Below, piece after piece: positions 63,722-64,000 of a DNA stretch of 64,000 nt; positions within the stretch are counted from its first letter, which is position 1; every line of letters begins with the position of its first letter. The notes under the pieces are model-generated. The model was given only the letters and a program-made list of their open reading frames with translations. It was not told the origin of the DNA and ran no database searches. The stretch covers positions 68,422,948 to 68,486,947 of the forward strand of contig OY754464.1 in NCBI GenBank assembly GCA_963575645.1, in the 5' to 3' direction. A program made the translations under genes and the position numbers. This DNA is from Xanthostigma xanthostigma (taxonomy: Eukaryota > Arthropoda > Insecta > Raphidioptera > Raphidiidae).

Positions 63722-64000
63722 TGTATGGCTCAGTTGGTTAGAGCGTCGTGCTAATAACGCGAAGGTCACGGGTTCGATCCCCCGTGGGACACATAATATT
63801 TTTATTTTTTTACTATGTATTGTGTACTAAAAAATATTAATACAATAAAAGAAATATTTTTTTTAATATACCACGTTTTTAAAGCGAACTAAAAAGTATA
63901 AAATAATTTCTTTACAGACTAATTTTTAACTTTTAGGATTTGAAACGAAAAACGTGGGGCGCATGCGACAGTTAGAGAGTACTATCAATGAAAAAATTAT
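63722..64000 (+). mobile_element. Family I: tRNA-Ile-like plus hairpin element, cut by the window end
   Basis: The tRNA-like unit is followed by about 95 bp and then the first hairpin arm: ACCACGTTTTTAAAGCGAAC, AAAAAGTATAAAATAATTTC, AGGATTTGAAACGAAAAACG, TGGGGCGCATGCGAC. The arm matches 28265-28345 and 33180-33235. The second arm should lie beyond 64000. Confidence 0.85.
63724..63792 (+). tRNA. tRNA-Ile(AAT)-like sequence
   Basis: TATGGCTCAGTTGGTTAGAG then CGTCGTGCTAATAACGCGAA then GGTCACGGGTTCGATCCCCC. The D arm, the anticodon arm with CTAATAA loop, and the T arm (CACGGG/CCCGTG) are nearly those of a cytosolic tRNA-Ile. The 5' and 3' acceptor strands (TGATGTA and GGGACAC) do not pair. It is the best preserved of the element-borne tRNA-like units. 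Confidence 0.8.

Noticed and set aside
63724..63792. Functional tRNA-Ile gene
   Set aside because: Acceptor strands do not pair and the same unit recurs inside a repeat family, so it is treated as tRNA-like.

Overview
This window looks like repeat-dominated, AT-rich insect DNA, most likely from a moth or butterfly. The evidence is several Helitron-like elements opening TCTATACTAATATATAAAG and closing with an ACCGCTAG-type end, a repeat beginning AGGGTTCCGGACCC and ending ...ACTCGCACTTGACC of the kind common in Lepidoptera, a Mag-like Ty3/Gypsy remnant, and pogo/Tigger, hAT, P-like and CR1/Jockey-like relics. I found no confident host protein-coding gene, no rRNA, no CRISPR array and nothing bacterial. 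The only long intact coding region is the endonuclease-reverse transcriptase of a non-LTR retrotransposon (7838-10651).

Layout. 1-7 kb: a degenerate tandem duplication, an internally deleted Tigger with a transposase N-terminal stub, a head-to-head pair of Helitron-like elements and a TTA-flanked MITE. 7-12 kb: a tRNA-like-bearing element abutting the intact LINE, then a tRNA-derived SINE with an 18-bp target duplication. 12-20 kb: a hAT miniature keeping its transposase C-terminus, a solo LTR, a MITE called D here, a TCACT/AGTGA-rich MITE (F) and a Helitron carrying a tRNA-like sequence. 20-24 kb: a composite of repeat K, a 125-bp minisatellite and inverted hammerhead-core repeats, then another tRNA-bearing element. 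26-34 kb: hAT miniatures, a second solo LTR, a 622-bp foldback and a 140-bp hairpin with a hammerhead-like core at its centre. 35-48 kb: nested MITEs, one hammerhead palindrome split by another element, a foldback with 17-bp flanking repeats, Tigger relics and LINE tails. 48-64 kb: a MADF-bearing MITE, an internally deleted LTR retrotransposon nested in MITE D, a pogo relic, an 869-bp palindrome with two hammerhead-like cores, a second tRNA-bearing Helitron, a P-like MITE with a THAP exon stub, LINE tails and a tRNA-Ile-like hairpin element running off the end.

Two themes are worth attention. First, three sequence-unrelated repeat families carry the hammerhead ribozyme core (CTGANGA, helix II, GAAA) followed directly by a short palindrome and a UH cleavage position. 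This is the arrangement described for minimal, dimer-active hammerheads of Penelope-like elements and metazoan retrozymes. Second, at least three unrelated non-coding element families (Helitrons, family A, hairpin family I) each carry a tRNA-like sequence at a fixed internal position, suggesting repeated capture of Pol III promoter-like modules. Family letters (A, C, D, F, G, H, I, J, K, alpha) are labels used only in this annotation.
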